A stretch of 64,000 nt of DNA, from positions 49,518 to 113,517 of the forward strand of contig JAZREN010000030.1 in NCBI GenBank assembly GCA_045660825.1. The letters are read 5' to 3'. A program made the translations under genes and the position numbers. Numbering within the stretch: position 1 is the stretch's first letter; each line of letters starts with the position of its first letter. This DNA is from HGM04593 sp045660825. Its GTDB lineage: Bacteria; Bacteroidota; Bacteroidia; Bacteroidales; Bacteroidaceae. This document shows positions 16,982-26,081 of this stretch, piece by piece. Under the pieces are notes generated by a model. The model had not been told where the DNA came from and searched no databases. It was given only the letters and a program-made list of their open reading frames with translations.

Positions 16982-17482
16982 ATGTGTACCTCTGACGTGA
17001 CCCGTGAACTGGCTATGGAACTTGTTTCTGCGCTTGCAGAGCGTTCGCTCACAATAGCAACGGCCGAGAGTTGTACGGGTGGTGCAGTGTCGCAGGCTAT
17101 AACATCGGTAGCGGGTAGTTCGGCAGTGATGCGCGGTGCGGTGGTTGCCTATCACAATGATGTTAAGAGTGGGGTGCTTGGCGTGTCGGTCGATACGTTG
17201 GCTGCGGTGGGTGCCGTGAGTGAAGAGGTTGTGCGGCAGATGGTTGGTGGTGTGGCCCGCTTGATGGCGGCCGATTGTGCCATTGCAACATCGGGCATTG
17301 CCGGGCCGGGTGGTGGAACACCCGAAAAACCAGTAGGCACTGTGTGGGTGGCTGTGAAGGCCGGTGAGGCCGTAAAGACCATGAAATTGCAGCTGCGCGA
17401 TGCGGGGCGTTTGCAGAATGTCGGCAATGCGACGTATGAGGCTCTGCGTTTTATGTATGAAACGTTGCTTGAGGCAAAATGA
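16982..17482 (+). CDS. pncC: Nicotinamide-nucleotide amidohydrolase (CinA C-terminal family)
   Basis: A 166-residue stand-alone CinA C-terminal domain. Family members deamidate NMN to nicotinate mononucleotide in NAD recycling. Conserved blocks: TIATAESCTGGAVSQAIT near residue 28, the DVKSGVLGV segment, and ATSGIAGPGGGTPEKPVGTVW with the catalytic-site Gly-rich loop. The N-terminal molybdopterin-like half of full CinA is absent, as is common. Translationally close to tsaD. Confidence 0.92.
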   Translation: MCTSDVTRELAMELVSALAERSLTIATAESCTGGAVSQAITSVAGSSAVMRGAVVAYHNDVKSGVLGVSVDTLAAVGAVSEEVVRQMVGGVARLMAADCAIATSGIAGPGGGTPEKPVGTVWVAVKAGEAVKTMKLQLRDAGRLQNVGNATYEALRFMYETLLEAK

Positions 17483-17534
17483 TGACTTAGCGGTCGGGGA
17501 TTTTTGCTAAAAAAGAAAAATAATTATGTTTTTG

Positions 17535-17566
17535 TTTGCAAGGTTGTGCAAAATCGTATATCTTTG
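17535..17566 (+). promoter_or_regulatory. Consensus promoter of the rpmB-rpmG operon
   Basis: TTTG (17535-17538) and TATCTTTG (17559-17566) with a 20-bp spacer. The leader to the rpmB start is about 45 nt. Confidence 0.85.
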
Positions 17567-17615
17567 CACTCTGTTTTGAGTAGGTATCAAAAGAATAACA
17601 AAAAAATATATAGAG

Positions 17616-17876
17616 ATGTCTAAGATTTGTCAAATCACCGGTAAGAAAGCTATGGTGGGCAACAATGTTTCACACTCAAACAGAAAGACAAAGCGTCTTT
17701 TCAATGTGAACTTGTTTAAGAAGAAATTCTTCTATGTAGAGGAGAATTGTTGGATTCAGTTGCGCGTGAGTGCAGCGGGGTTGAAAACTATTAACCGAGT
17801 AGGTCTCGATGCAGCTTTGAAGGCTGCTGTAAAGAATGGCCACGTTGCTTGGGAGGAAATTAAAGTACTCGATTAA
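17616..17876 (+). CDS. rpmB: 50S ribosomal protein L28
   Basis: An 86-residue L28: MSKICQITGKKAMVGNNVSHSNRKTKRLFNVNL is the family's N-terminal signature (x-C-x2-TGK...G..VSH...T.R.F..NL). A zinc ribbon is not complete. First gene of the conserved Bacteroidetes rpmB-rpmG-DUF4295 cluster; rpmG begins 18 bp downstream after an AAAGGAGGAAAG ribosome site. Confidence 0.97.
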   Translation: MSKICQITGKKAMVGNNVSHSNRKTKRLFNVNLFKKKFFYVEENCWIQLRVSAAGLKTINRVGLDAALKAAVKNGHVAWEEIKVLD

Positions 17877-17894
17877 TTAAAGGAGGAAAGTAGT

Positions 17895-18083
17895 ATGGCT
17901 AAGAAGGTAAAAGGAAATCGTGTTCAGGTAATCCTTGAGTGCACTGAGCAGAAGAACAGCGGTGTTCCAGGTATGTCTCGTTACATCACCACAAAGAACC
18001 GCAAGAACACAACTGAGCGTTTGGAGTTGAAGAAATACAACCCATATTTGAAGAGAGTAACAGTTCACAAAGAAATTAAGTAA
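17895..18083 (+). CDS. rpmG: 50S ribosomal protein L33
   Basis: A 62-residue L33. VQVILECTEQKNSGVPGMSRYITTKNRKNTTERLELKKYNP matches the family; only one of the four zinc-ligand cysteines of C+ paralogues is present, so this is a zinc-independent (C-) form. It lies between rpmB and the DUF4295 gene in one transcript. Confidence 0.97.
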   Translation: MAKKVKGNRVQVILECTEQKNSGVPGMSRYITTKNRKNTTERLELKKYNPYLKRVTVHKEIK

Positions 18084-18089
18084 TAAGAG

Positions 18090-18242
18090 ATGGCTAAGAA
18101 AGCGGTTGCAACCCTCCAGACAGGTGATAAGGAGAAGTTTGTAAAGGTTGTAAAATTGGTTAAATCACCTAAGACCGGTGCTTATATGTTCTCTGAGGAG
18201 ATGATGCCTCAGGCAAAAGCAGACGAGGCTTTGAAGAAGTAA
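18090..18242 (+). CDS. DUF4295 small ribosome-cluster protein
   Basis: A 50-residue protein (MAKKAVATLQTGDKEKFVKVVKLVKSPKTGAYMFSEEMM...). DUF4295 proteins are short, basic and encoded directly after rpmG across Bacteroidetes, which suggests a ribosome-associated role. The start is 6 bp after the rpmG stop. The biochemical function is unknown to me. Confidence 0.92.
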   Translation: MAKKAVATLQTGDKEKFVKVVKLVKSPKTGAYMFSEEMMPQAKADEALKK

Positions 18243-18265
18243 TTACTGCCGAAAGGCTTAGATAT

Positions 18266-18306
18266 AAAAAGAAGAACGACTCGAAAGGTTGTTCTTCTTT
18301 TTTTTG
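18266..18306 (+). terminator. Terminator of the rpmB operon (bidirectional)
   Basis: AAAGAAGAACnAC and GTnGTTCTTCTTT form a stem around TCGAAAG followed by a run of eight T. It also abuts the stop codon of the convergent DUF1295 gene at 18307. Confidence 0.8.
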
Positions 18307-19110
18307 TTATGCCTTCAGCCATTTGAATTTTGCAAGGCTGTATATCGGCAGCAATGGAATCAGTAGCGGGCGTTGCTTGATGTATGCCCGGAACTGCGGG
18401 TTGTTGCCGTAAGTTTCTTGTTGTCGCAGTTCGAGGCGGCGTGCTCCGCTGAACATTACGTATATGATGCCTGTGTATCCCAGTGATGCTATAATCCATT
18501 GCCATGCTGTGCAGCCGGCGCCAATGCAGGTGATGAAGCTGCCGCTCCACAGGAGTATTTCGCCGAAATAGTTGGGGCAGCGCACAATGCTGTAGAGTCC
18601 TGTGCTGATGAATTGCTTGGGGTTTCTTTTCTTTGCCATGCTCTTCTGTGTGTCGGCGATTGTTTCAATGGCAAAGCCTGCGAATGTTATTGCGGCGCCT
18701 GCCCAAACCCACGCGGTGTCGGTATCGGCTCCTTGGGCGGTGTTGTAGAGGTAGAATGTGATGGGGCTTATTTGTCCCACATACAGCAAGGCACATGAAA
18801 TCCAGATCATAAGCATTGCTGGTATGGGTTTGCGCTCTTTGCTGTCGGGTTGATAGAGAATCTGTTTGTACGACGGCGATTTCTTTTCGCGCACGAACAG
18901 GTATCCGGCAAGCCGTATGCCGTATATAAATAATGTGCAGCAGAATATTGTGGCGGGCAGTGTGATGCTGTCGGCGAAAATGATTGTTGCGGCTGCCGCC
19001 AATGCGGCGATTGAAAGTCCGTAGCCAATGCTGAAGAAGTAGATAAAGTAAATCCATCCGACTGCCGATGTGGCGAGTGATACTGCCAGAAGAATCCAAA
19101 GGTAGGTCAT
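18307..19110 (-). CDS. DUF1295 / steroid 5-alpha-reductase-like membrane protein
   Basis: A 267-residue polytopic membrane protein with about six to seven hydrophobic segments. The sequence FISTGLYSIVRCPNYFGEILLW near residue 170 is the conserved RxPNYxGE motif of DUF1295 proteins, relatives of 3-oxo-5-alpha-steroid 4-dehydrogenases and isoprenylcysteine methyltransferases. The C-terminal GARRLELRQQETYGNNPQFRAYIKQ motif is also typical. The likely chemistry is NADPH-dependent reduction of a lipid substrate, but the substrate is unknown. Single gene convergent with the ribosomal cluster. Confidence 0.88.
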   Translation of the reverse strand: MTYLWILLAVSLATSAVGWIYFIYFFSIGYGLSIAALAAAATIIFADSITLPATIFCCTLFIYGIRLAGYLFVREKKSPSYKQILYQPDSKERKPIPAMLMIWISCALLYVGQISPITFYLYNTAQGADTDTAWVWAGAAITFAGFAIETIADTQKSMAKKRNPKQFISTGLYSIVRCPNYFGEILLWSGSFITCIGAGCTAWQWIIASLGYTGIIYVMFSGARRLELRQQETYGNNPQFRAYIKQRPLLIPLLPIYSLAKFKWLKA

Positions 19111-19216
19111 TGCTTTGTTTTTTCTTGTAATAACAAAGAATGGGTGCTTTGGGTTTCCGCTGATGGGGATTCTTGAAGTTGTAGGTATTCGGGAAAATGC
19201 AACCTCTCGCTTTTTA

Positions 19217-19374
19217 GGTAATAATATAGATGTTGATCCAGTACTTCAAAACTCATCATTCGTGTCGTATCGACCGTGCGGGAGGCTCAACCTACGTTTT
19301 GGAAATCCCTCGTCGCTGCGTTCTGTCGGGGTGAACATTGTAGGGGTGTCCTGGGGTAACTGCTATATCGTTGC
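19217..19374. repeat. Interspersed repeat family A, second copy
   Basis: The left end ggtaataatatagatgttga (19217-19236) closely matches the left end at 3040. The right end ggggtaactgctatatcgtt (19353-19372) is a decayed inverted partner. Between them lie gtcgtatcgaccgtgcgg and aaatccctcgtcgctgcg, relatives of the palindromes at 5450 and 931. The whole gap 19111-19505 contains no other recognisable feature. Confidence 0.65.
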
Positions 19375-19505
19375 TTTTTTTATTTCGGTAACTTGAAATA
19401 TTTTTGAACTGCAACTTTGGGATTTGCGCTCTCTTTGAAAAATATTGAAGTGGACTTTGTTTTTATTGCTCGTTTGTGTGTATTTTTGAAGGTAAGAAAG
19501 TGAGT

Positions 19506-19745
19506 ATGATACAGTTTGCATTTTTATTCGCACCCGGGCACGGCATTATCTGGCTGTTATGTGTGATTGTCGTAATATTGATATTTAATAGAAAATCAAT
19601 ATTCTCTGGTTTATTGACAATCTTGCTTATTCCGCTAATGCTCCCTTTTGCATTGATTTCGGTGTTCTTTGATTGGAAACCCGGCTTTATCAAGCGGTGG
19701 GATAAAAATGTAGAGGAGTACAATAATAAAAAGCGTAAATCATAA
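19506..19745 (+). CDS. Small membrane protein, unknown function
   Basis: A 79-residue protein from ATG 19506 (MIQFAFLFAPGHGIIWLLCVI...). A GTG start at 19476 would add ten residues, but AAGGTAAGAAAG lies just upstream of the ATG. It has two hydrophobic segments (about 12-30 and 34-52) and a basic C-terminal tail (DKNVEEYNNKKRKS). The segment FFDWKPGFIKRWDKN follows the second helix. No family recognised. It is followed by its own terminator. Confidence 0.6.
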   Translation: MIQFAFLFAPGHGIIWLLCVIVVILIFNRKSIFSGLLTILLIPLMLPFALISVFFDWKPGFIKRWDKNVEEYNNKKRKS

Positions 19746-19754
19746 AAATGGGTG

Positions 19755-19782
19755 CCGAAACCGTTTGGTTTCGGTCTTTTTT
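19755..19782 (+). terminator. Terminator of the small membrane protein gene
   Basis: CCGAAACC and GGTTTCGG around loop GTTT, then TCTTTTTT; 10 bp after the stop codon. Confidence 0.8.
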
Positions 19783-19800
19783 GCGCTTTATTCTTTTTTA

Positions 19801-20067
19801 TTATTTAGACAGGAAATCTGCTATTTTTCTTAATGTGTCGGCATGTTTGTGGCTGAGGATGAATTCGTCAAAATCGCCGTAAGCGCAGCGGTATCCGAAT
19901 ATGTATTTTATGCCGTTGGCAATGCGTTTGTACCAAGGAAATGGCTTGAGATGTATTGTCATGTAGATATCCTTCAACTCGTCGTCTTTTCTTAGTGTGA
20001 TTTGATGCTCAATGCTTTCGCAGTCGCAAAGCATGAATTCTATGTCTTTGAGTTCTTCTTTTTCCAT
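19801..20067 (-). CDS. Hypothetical protein with conserved YIFGYxxxYGxFDEFIL motif
   Basis: An 88-residue acidic-to-neutral protein. The core HLKPFPWYKRIANGIKYIFGYRCAYGDFDEFIL resembles small proteins encoded in Bacteroidales prophages and conjugative elements. It ends with a helical HADTLRKIADFLSK. It has no signal peptide. It lies close to a tRNA gene in a repeat-rich gap, so it may be a remnant of an integrated element (inference). Confidence 0.65.
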   Translation of the reverse strand: MEKEELKDIEFMLCDCESIEHQITLRKDDELKDIYMTIHLKPFPWYKRIANGIKYIFGYRCAYGDFDEFILSHKHADTLRKIADFLSK

Positions 20068-20154
20068 AGTTGTATGTTTTTTTTGAGGTGAAATGAGAAA
20101 GGTGGTAGCTGTAATTTTGCTGTGTTTGTTCTGATTTGTTTTCTTCTTTTGTTA

Positions 20155-20372
20155 GGGTCGGGATTGGCTTCGCTTCGCTTGCCCGTCCTTGGTTGGGAAT
20201 CCTTTGCAAGAAATCGGCAAACACCTGGTGGTGTTTGTTTTGATTTTCGTTTCCTTGTTATTGGGGTAGGGATTGGCTTCGCTTTGCTCGCCCATCCCTG
20301 TTTGGTTATCCTTTGCAAGAAATCAGCAACCACCTATCGGTGTTTGCATCTGATTTTCGTTTCCTATCTGCT
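20155..20372 (+). repeat. Two-copy 109-bp tandem direct repeat
   Basis: The unit beginning gggtcgggattggcttcgct (20155) recurs 109 bp later as gggtagggattggcttcgct (20264). Shared internal blocks are atcctttgcaagaaatc and gattttcgtttcct. A degenerate partial copy precedes it at about 20105-20154. The end of copy 2 (20350-20362) is the inverted complement of 20398-20410, next to the tRNA terminator. No gene is present in 20068-20404. Confidence 0.75.
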
Positions 20373-20404
20373 GGTAAGCGAGCTTCCCGCAGCTATAAAA
20401 CGAA

Positions 20405-20434
20405 AATCAGGAGCAACTTTCGTTGTTCCTGATT
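20405..20434 (-). terminator. Terminator of tRNA-Ser
   Basis: On the minus strand AATCAGGAaCAAC pairs with GTTGcTCCTGATT around GAAA, followed by TTCGTTTT. It begins 6 bp after the mature tRNA end. Confidence 0.75.
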
Positions 20435-20439
20435 TCTTG

Positions 20440-20524
20440 CGGAGAGAGAGGGATTCGAACCCCCGGTACCTTTCAGTACGTCGGTTTTCAAGACCGGTGC
20501 AATCGACCACTCTGCCACCTCTCC
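20440..20524 (-). tRNA. tRNA-Ser (anticodon TGA)
   Basis: An 85-nt class II tRNA on the minus strand. Acceptor stem GGAGAGG pairs with TCTCTCC (one G-U), the anticodon loop is CTTGAAA with anticodon TGA, the long variable arm includes TACTGAAAGGTA, and the T-loop is GGTTCGAATCC. The discriminator is G, as expected for serine. The terminal CCA is not encoded. Confidence 0.97.
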
Positions 20525-20571
20525 AAGAGTTGTTTTTCAACGAAAATGTGGTCTCTTTTCGTTTGATGATG

Positions 20572-20579
20572 CAAAGGTA
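20572..20579 (-). promoter_or_regulatory. -7 promoter element of tRNA-Ser
   Basis: Minus-strand TACCTTTG, a perfect TAnnTTTG match, about 48 bp before the tRNA 5' end. The nearest -33 candidate is CTTG, 20 bp upstream. Confidence 0.65.
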
Positions 20580-21038
20580 TATCAAAAAAATATACCGTGC
20601 AAGAAAAATGGAGAAAAAATTTAATATTTTGTGATTTTTTCTTCAAAAGTCCTCGGAATGGCCCAAAAAACACAATCATACAAGCAAAAGCATGCTATTT
20701 AGAGCTGATGGAGTGTTTTTTTTGCCGCTGTCAGAAGTTTTCGCTTTTAGGGTTTCTGTCGATTGGGTGGTGTGGCACTCCGGGGTGTGTATGTTTTGTG
20801 TGCTGACAGCAGGGCTTGCCCGAAAAATGACAGGGTCTGCTGGGTCGACTGCTATATTATTACCTTTTTTGATTTGTAGTGCTGCTTTATGTTTTTGCTT
20901 TAGACTTGTGGTGATGGTCTTTTTCTGCACTTTTACGCGTTTGTTTTTTACTAAAACGCGGGGCTTTTTTACAAAGTAGTATGAAATCATTCCAAAAATG
21001 AAATAAATTGAAAAATAATCATAATTATATCGGTAAAA
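20580..21038. other. Non-coding gap between tRNA-Ser and pflB
   Basis: About 460 bp without a supported gene. Short frames on both strands have low-complexity translations (Lys/Thr-rich or Phe-rich) and no ribosome sites. It contains only the solo end of repeat family A at 20842-20864. Confidence 0.5.
20842..20864. repeat. Interspersed repeat family A, solo right end
   Basis: gggtcgactgctatattatt (20842-20861) plus acc matches the right end at 3166-3188, and the preceding tgacaggg...ctg matches the sequence just inside it. No left end was found nearby. Confidence 0.6.
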
Positions 21039-21072
21039 TTTGTGTAGTATATTTCAAAATTTATTATCTTTG
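21039..21072 (+). promoter_or_regulatory. Promoter of pflB
   Basis: TTTG at 21039-21042 and TATCTTTG at 21065-21072, 22 bp apart. Its position excludes the longer reading frame start at 21040 and supports the pflB start at 21148. Confidence 0.75.
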
Positions 21073-21147
21073 CAAGGCAAAGAAGGAAAAGATGGCCTCT
21101 TTTCCCATGGCAGAATGACTTTTAAACCATATATCATAAAAAAAACT

Positions 21148-23376
<2,229 letters not shown>

Positions 23377-23408
23377 TCTGTAACAGATTGAGCAAAAAAT
23401 ATTAACGG

Positions 23409-23440
23409 AATAGGCTGGCTGGAAGGCCGGCCTATTTTTT
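23409..23440 (+). terminator. Hairpin with T-run between pflB and pflA
   Basis: AATAGGCTGGC pairs with GCCGGCCTATT (one G-U) around TGGAAG, then TTTTTT. It lies in the 71-bp gap between the two genes and would let only part of the transcripts reach pflA. Confidence 0.7.
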
Positions 23441-23447
23441 CAGAATA

Positions 23448-24185
23448 ATGATTATGAATATCAGAGTACATTCATACGAGTCTTTGGGTACCTTCGATGG
23501 TCCCGGTCTGCGTCTTGTTGTCTTTCTGCAGGGATGTAACTTCCGCTGTCTCTATTGCGCCAACCCCGACACTATCGATTGCAAGGGTGAGAGCAAGGAG
23601 ACTGACATTGAGGACATCGTGCGCATGGCAATGAACGAGAAGCCTTTCTTTGGCAAACGAGGCGGTGTCACCTTCAGTGGTGGCGAGCCTACATTCCAGG
23701 CAAAGGCGCTTGTTCCGCTTGTAAAGCGTCTCAAGGAGCAGGGTATACATGTGTGCATAGATACCAATGGTGGTATATGGAACAGTGATGTCGAGGAGCT
23801 CTTCTCATTGGTTGATTTGGTTATGCTCGATGTCAAACAGTTCAACCCCGAGCGCCACAAGACTCTCACCGAGCGCAGCAACGAGCAGACATTGAAGACT
23901 GCAAAGTGGTTGCAGGAGAATGGACGCCCGTTCTGGTTGCGTTATGTGCTTGTGCAGGGCTACAGCGCCTTTGAAGAGGATATACGTGCGCTTGGCGAGC
24001 ATTTCAGGGAATATGATATGATAAAGAGAATTGAGATTCTGCCTTATCATACTTTGGGTGCCCACAAGTATGAGCCTCTTGGCATGGAGTACAAGCTCAA
24101 GGGCGTGAAGGAGAACACACCGCAGCAGCTTGACGAGGCAAAGGCCTTGTTTGATGAGTATTTCGATTGTGTCTTTGTAAATTGA
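23448..24185 (+). CDS. pflA: Pyruvate formate-lyase-activating enzyme
   Basis: A 245-residue radical SAM protein that abstracts hydrogen from the PflB glycine. The [4Fe-4S] motif CNFRCLYC uses Cys30, Cys34 and Cys37. The GGVTFSGGEPTFQ block (SAM binding) and the C-terminal EILPYHTLGAHKYEPLG typical of PFL activases are present. Start could be 23448 or 23454 (MNIRVHSYES). There is no second ferredoxin-type cluster, so it is a short PflA type matching PflB rather than a GRE activase of another class. Confidence 0.96.
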   Translation: MIMNIRVHSYESLGTFDGPGLRLVVFLQGCNFRCLYCANPDTIDCKGESKETDIEDIVRMAMNEKPFFGKRGGVTFSGGEPTFQAKALVPLVKRLKEQGIHVCIDTNGGIWNSDVEELFSLVDLVMLDVKQFNPERHKTLTERSNEQTLKTAKWLQENGRPFWLRYVLVQGYSAFEEDIRALGEHFREYDMIKRIEILPYHTLGAHKYEPLGMEYKLKGVKENTPQQLDEAKALFDEYFDCVFVN

Positions 24186-24186
24186 T

Positions 24187-24218
24187 AAAAAAGCAGAAGC
24201 GATTGCTTCTGCTTTTTT
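24187..24218 (+). terminator. Terminator of pflA
   Basis: Perfect arms AAAAAAGCAGAAGC and GCTTCTGCTTTTTT around GATT, directly after the stop codon. Confidence 0.88.
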
Positions 24219-24274
24219 ATCACAGTTCCTTGATTTCATTCGATATATCTGTGGCAAATCAATAACAACCAATA

Positions 24275-24306
24275 TTTGCTTTTCAGTATCTTCTTTTTTA
24301 CTTTTG
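24275..24306 (+). promoter_or_regulatory. Promoter of paralogue 1
   Basis: TTTG (24275-24278) and TACTTTTG (24299-24306) with a 20-bp spacer. The upstream block AAATCAATAAC (about 24256-24266) recurs before the promoter of paralogue 2. Confidence 0.75.
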
Positions 24307-24353
24307 CTCAAAAGAGGCTTGGTTAAATAATTTGTATATCAAAATAGAGTATC

Positions 24354-24665
24354 ATGGAGAAAGAGAAAATGGTAAGGAGATGGGAAACATGCATGGTGGG
24401 AGGTTGGATTACACCTGTGGAACCGGGATGTCTTTGTAGTGCCTCTTATCCCATGGAGTACAGGCACGATGAGCTCAGGGTAGGGCAGAATCTATCTTCA
24501 CATAACGAACGTCTCCCTTCTGTAGTTGTGGAGGAGATTGCCGAGGAGCACATTGTGCTGTTTGCCGGTGGGCAGAGGCACACTATTTATACAGGAGAGA
24601 CTTATACAACACCTAAAAAAGGACTCAATTGTGCCTACTCCGAGGTGGTTGTGCGTATTGAGTAA
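24354..24665 (+). CDS. Uncharacterised GWI/IYTG family protein, paralogue 1
   Basis: A 103-residue protein with no signal peptide. It shares with the genes at 25659 and 26082 the pattern W-E-x-C-x-V-x-GWI, then PG, Y-x3-Y, LPSVV-x-EIA, HIV, TIYTG-x-Y, KGL and AYSEV. Here the blocks read RWETCMVGGWITPVEPG, LPSVVVEEIAEEHIVLF and AGGQRHTIYTGETY. Conserved Trp, Gly and aromatic positions suggest a small beta-rich fold. I do not recognise the family. Own promoter and terminator, so each copy is an independent unit. Confidence 0.7.
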   Translation: MEKEKMVRRWETCMVGGWITPVEPGCLCSASYPMEYRHDELRVGQNLSSHNERLPSVVVEEIAEEHIVLFAGGQRHTIYTGETYTTPKKGLNCAYSEVVVRIE

Positions 24666-24677
24666 AACCTATTGCAA

Positions 24678-24719
24678 CAAGAGAGGGCTGCATTCAAATG
24701 TGAATGCAACCCTCTCTTG
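24678..24719 (+). terminator. Terminator of paralogue 1
   Basis: CAAGAGAGGGcTGCATTCA pairs with TGAATGCAaCCCTCTCTTG (one mismatch) around AATG; it begins 12 bp after the stop codon. The T-run is weak. Confidence 0.7.
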
Positions 24720-24770
24720 TCTTGTCATGCCGCGCCGCGCGTAAGCAAGAATAGGACTTAGGGTTCCTCC

Positions 24771-24955
24771 CTTTCAGTTTTCAATTTTAATCCCACTTCG
24801 TGTGATTGAACCCCGGCTTTGAGGCGACTTTGTCGCACTCCTTTGGGGAGCTAAAGCTCCCGTTGTCGCAAACAACGCTCGTCCGCGTTGTCGCTGTAAA
24901 ACGCGAAAGCGAGCTTTCCGTTTCGCTCATTGGCGCGGGCTTTCCGTTTTCCGCT
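24771..24955 (-). repeat. Interspersed repeat family B, long copy
   Basis: Reverse complement shares gaaaacggaaag, gagcgaaacggaaagctcgc, tacagcga, ggttcaatcacacgaagtg and gaaaactgaaag with the copy at 10881-10994. It has an extra ~70-bp middle rich in small hairpins (gggagctttagctccc). It lies between paralogue 1 and the DUF2147 gene. Confidence 0.65.
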
Positions 24956-24958
24956 TTC

Positions 24959-25414
24959 TTACTCCTCGATTCTTGTCCAGTAGACAGTCTTACCAATGCC
25001 AAGGATGTTGCCATAGACCTTGAGTGTCTTTGCATCCTTGAACTCGATGTCTACACTGTAGATTTTGCCGCTTCCCGGGTCATAGATCTTTGTATCGGTC
25101 CACTCCTTGTCCTTTGCATCGTACTTGAGTCCCTTGATGAGGACAACCTTGTCGATGTCTACGTTGCGGAGGCTCTTGTCGGGGTTCTTCACGTCCTTGC
25201 GCTTGTTGCCTTTGGCATCCAATGCTTTTTCAACCCAGTAAACCTGTGCGGTGTATGTGCCGTCGGCAGCTTTCGTAATCTTGATTTTGCTCTTGCCGCC
25301 ATCTTTGATGCTAAGATAGTTGCCGATAATGTTGTCTCCTTTGGAGTTCAAACCTTGTGCGTTTGATACAATTGCCATGATAACGCACATAAGTGTAAAG
25401 ATAATCTTTTTCAT
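24959..25414 (-). CDS. DUF2147 secreted protein
   Basis: A 151-residue protein with a signal peptide (MKKIIFTLMCVIMAIVSNAQ). The body (GNYLSIKDGGKSKIKITKAADGTYTAQVYWVE ... GKIYSVDIEFKDAKTLKVYGNILGIGKTVYWTR) matches DUF2147, a lipocalin-like beta-barrel family of periplasmic proteins in Bacteroidetes and Proteobacteria. Its ligand is unknown. It is on the strand opposite the surrounding paralogue genes. Confidence 0.88.
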   Translation of the reverse strand: MKKIIFTLMCVIMAIVSNAQGLNSKGDNIIGNYLSIKDGGKSKIKITKAADGTYTAQVYWVEKALDAKGNKRKDVKNPDKSLRNVDIDKVVLIKGLKYDAKDKEWTDTKIYDPGSGKIYSVDIEFKDAKTLKVYGNILGIGKTVYWTRIEE

Positions 25415-25443
25415 TTTCTACGTTTGTGTTTGTTAAATCGGTA

Positions 25444-25451
25444 CAAAAGTA
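25444..25451 (-). promoter_or_regulatory. -7 promoter element of the DUF2147 gene
   Basis: Minus-strand TACTTTTG, a perfect -7 match, 30 bp before the start codon. No clear -33 TTTG at the usual spacing. Confidence 0.55.
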
Positions 25452-25590
25452 TATTGATTTTTGCGCAATTTGTTGTTATTTGTGCAAAAATATGGGCCGA
25501 TTGTGCTTTTTTAATATTCTTGTTCCTGTTTTGGATTCTAATTGGTGGTTTTTGACAGGTTTGTGTGTCGTAAATCAATAACTGTCAAAA

Positions 25591-25622
25591 TTTGTATTTT
25601 CAATTCATGTCTTATATTTTTG
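25591..25622 (+). promoter_or_regulatory. Promoter of paralogue 2
   Basis: TTTG (25591-25594) and TATTTTTG (25615-25622), spacer 20 bp. The upstream block AAATCAATAAC (about 25572-25582) is shared with paralogue 1, showing that the promoter was duplicated with the gene. Confidence 0.78.
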
Positions 25623-25658
25623 CTAAAAATATGTGTAGTGTCAATAAAACAAGGTGAT

Positions 25659-25985
25659 ATGAAGAGAGAGAAGAATGAGAAAAAAGCCGCTAAATGGGAA
25701 ATATGCAAGGTGAGGGGGTGGATTTCTGCTGTGGATCCGGGTTGCGTGAGTTCGGAGTGCTATCCAAAGGTGTACAATCGCGATGAACTCTGGAAAGGGC
25801 AGAATCTCTCTGCACATAATGAATATCTGCCCTCTGTAGTTTTGAAGGAGATTGCCGAGGACCACATTGTCCTGTTTGCCGGTGGGCAGAGGCACACCAT
25901 TTATACAGGGGAGACTTATACAACACCCAGAAAAGGACTCAGCTATGCCTATTCCGAGGTTGATGTACGTATTGATGTAGAATAA
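25659..25985 (+). CDS. Uncharacterised GWI/IYTG family protein, paralogue 2
   Basis: A 108-residue protein. The start is ATG 25659, preceded by AAGGTGAT and downstream of the promoter; the longer open frame from 25542 begins before the promoter and is rejected. Blocks: KWEICKVRGWISAVDPG, LPSVVLKEIAEDHIVLF, AGGQRHTIYTGETYTTP, AYSEVDVRIDVE. It is closest to paralogue 1: GGQRHTIYTGETYTTP is identical in both. The N-terminus is strongly charged (KREKNEKKAAK). Followed by a short imperfect hairpin at 25995-26016. Confidence 0.72.
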   Translation: MKREKNEKKAAKWEICKVRGWISAVDPGCVSSECYPKVYNRDELWKGQNLSAHNEYLPSVVLKEIAEDHIVLFAGGQRHTIYTGETYTTPRKGLSYAYSEVDVRIDVE

Positions 25986-26081
25986 TAAAAATGCGTATGG
26001 TTTCATGAATCCATACTGCAATACAATGGATGACGTTGTGTTTTTTTATTTTTGTAAAAAGTAGAGTTAAAATAGAATGTT

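Noticed and set aside
20155..20372. CRISPR-like array
   Set aside because: Only two full copies of a 109-bp unit with no short repeats and unique spacers, and no cas genes nearby.
20676..20990. 104-codon open frame on the minus strand between tRNA-Ser and pflB
   Set aside because: Lys/Thr-rich low-complexity translation, overlaps a dispersed repeat end, and has no promoter or ribosome site.
21040..21147. Longer N-terminus for PflB
   Set aside because: It would begin with TTG inside the promoter; the start at 21148 gives the usual 742-residue protein.
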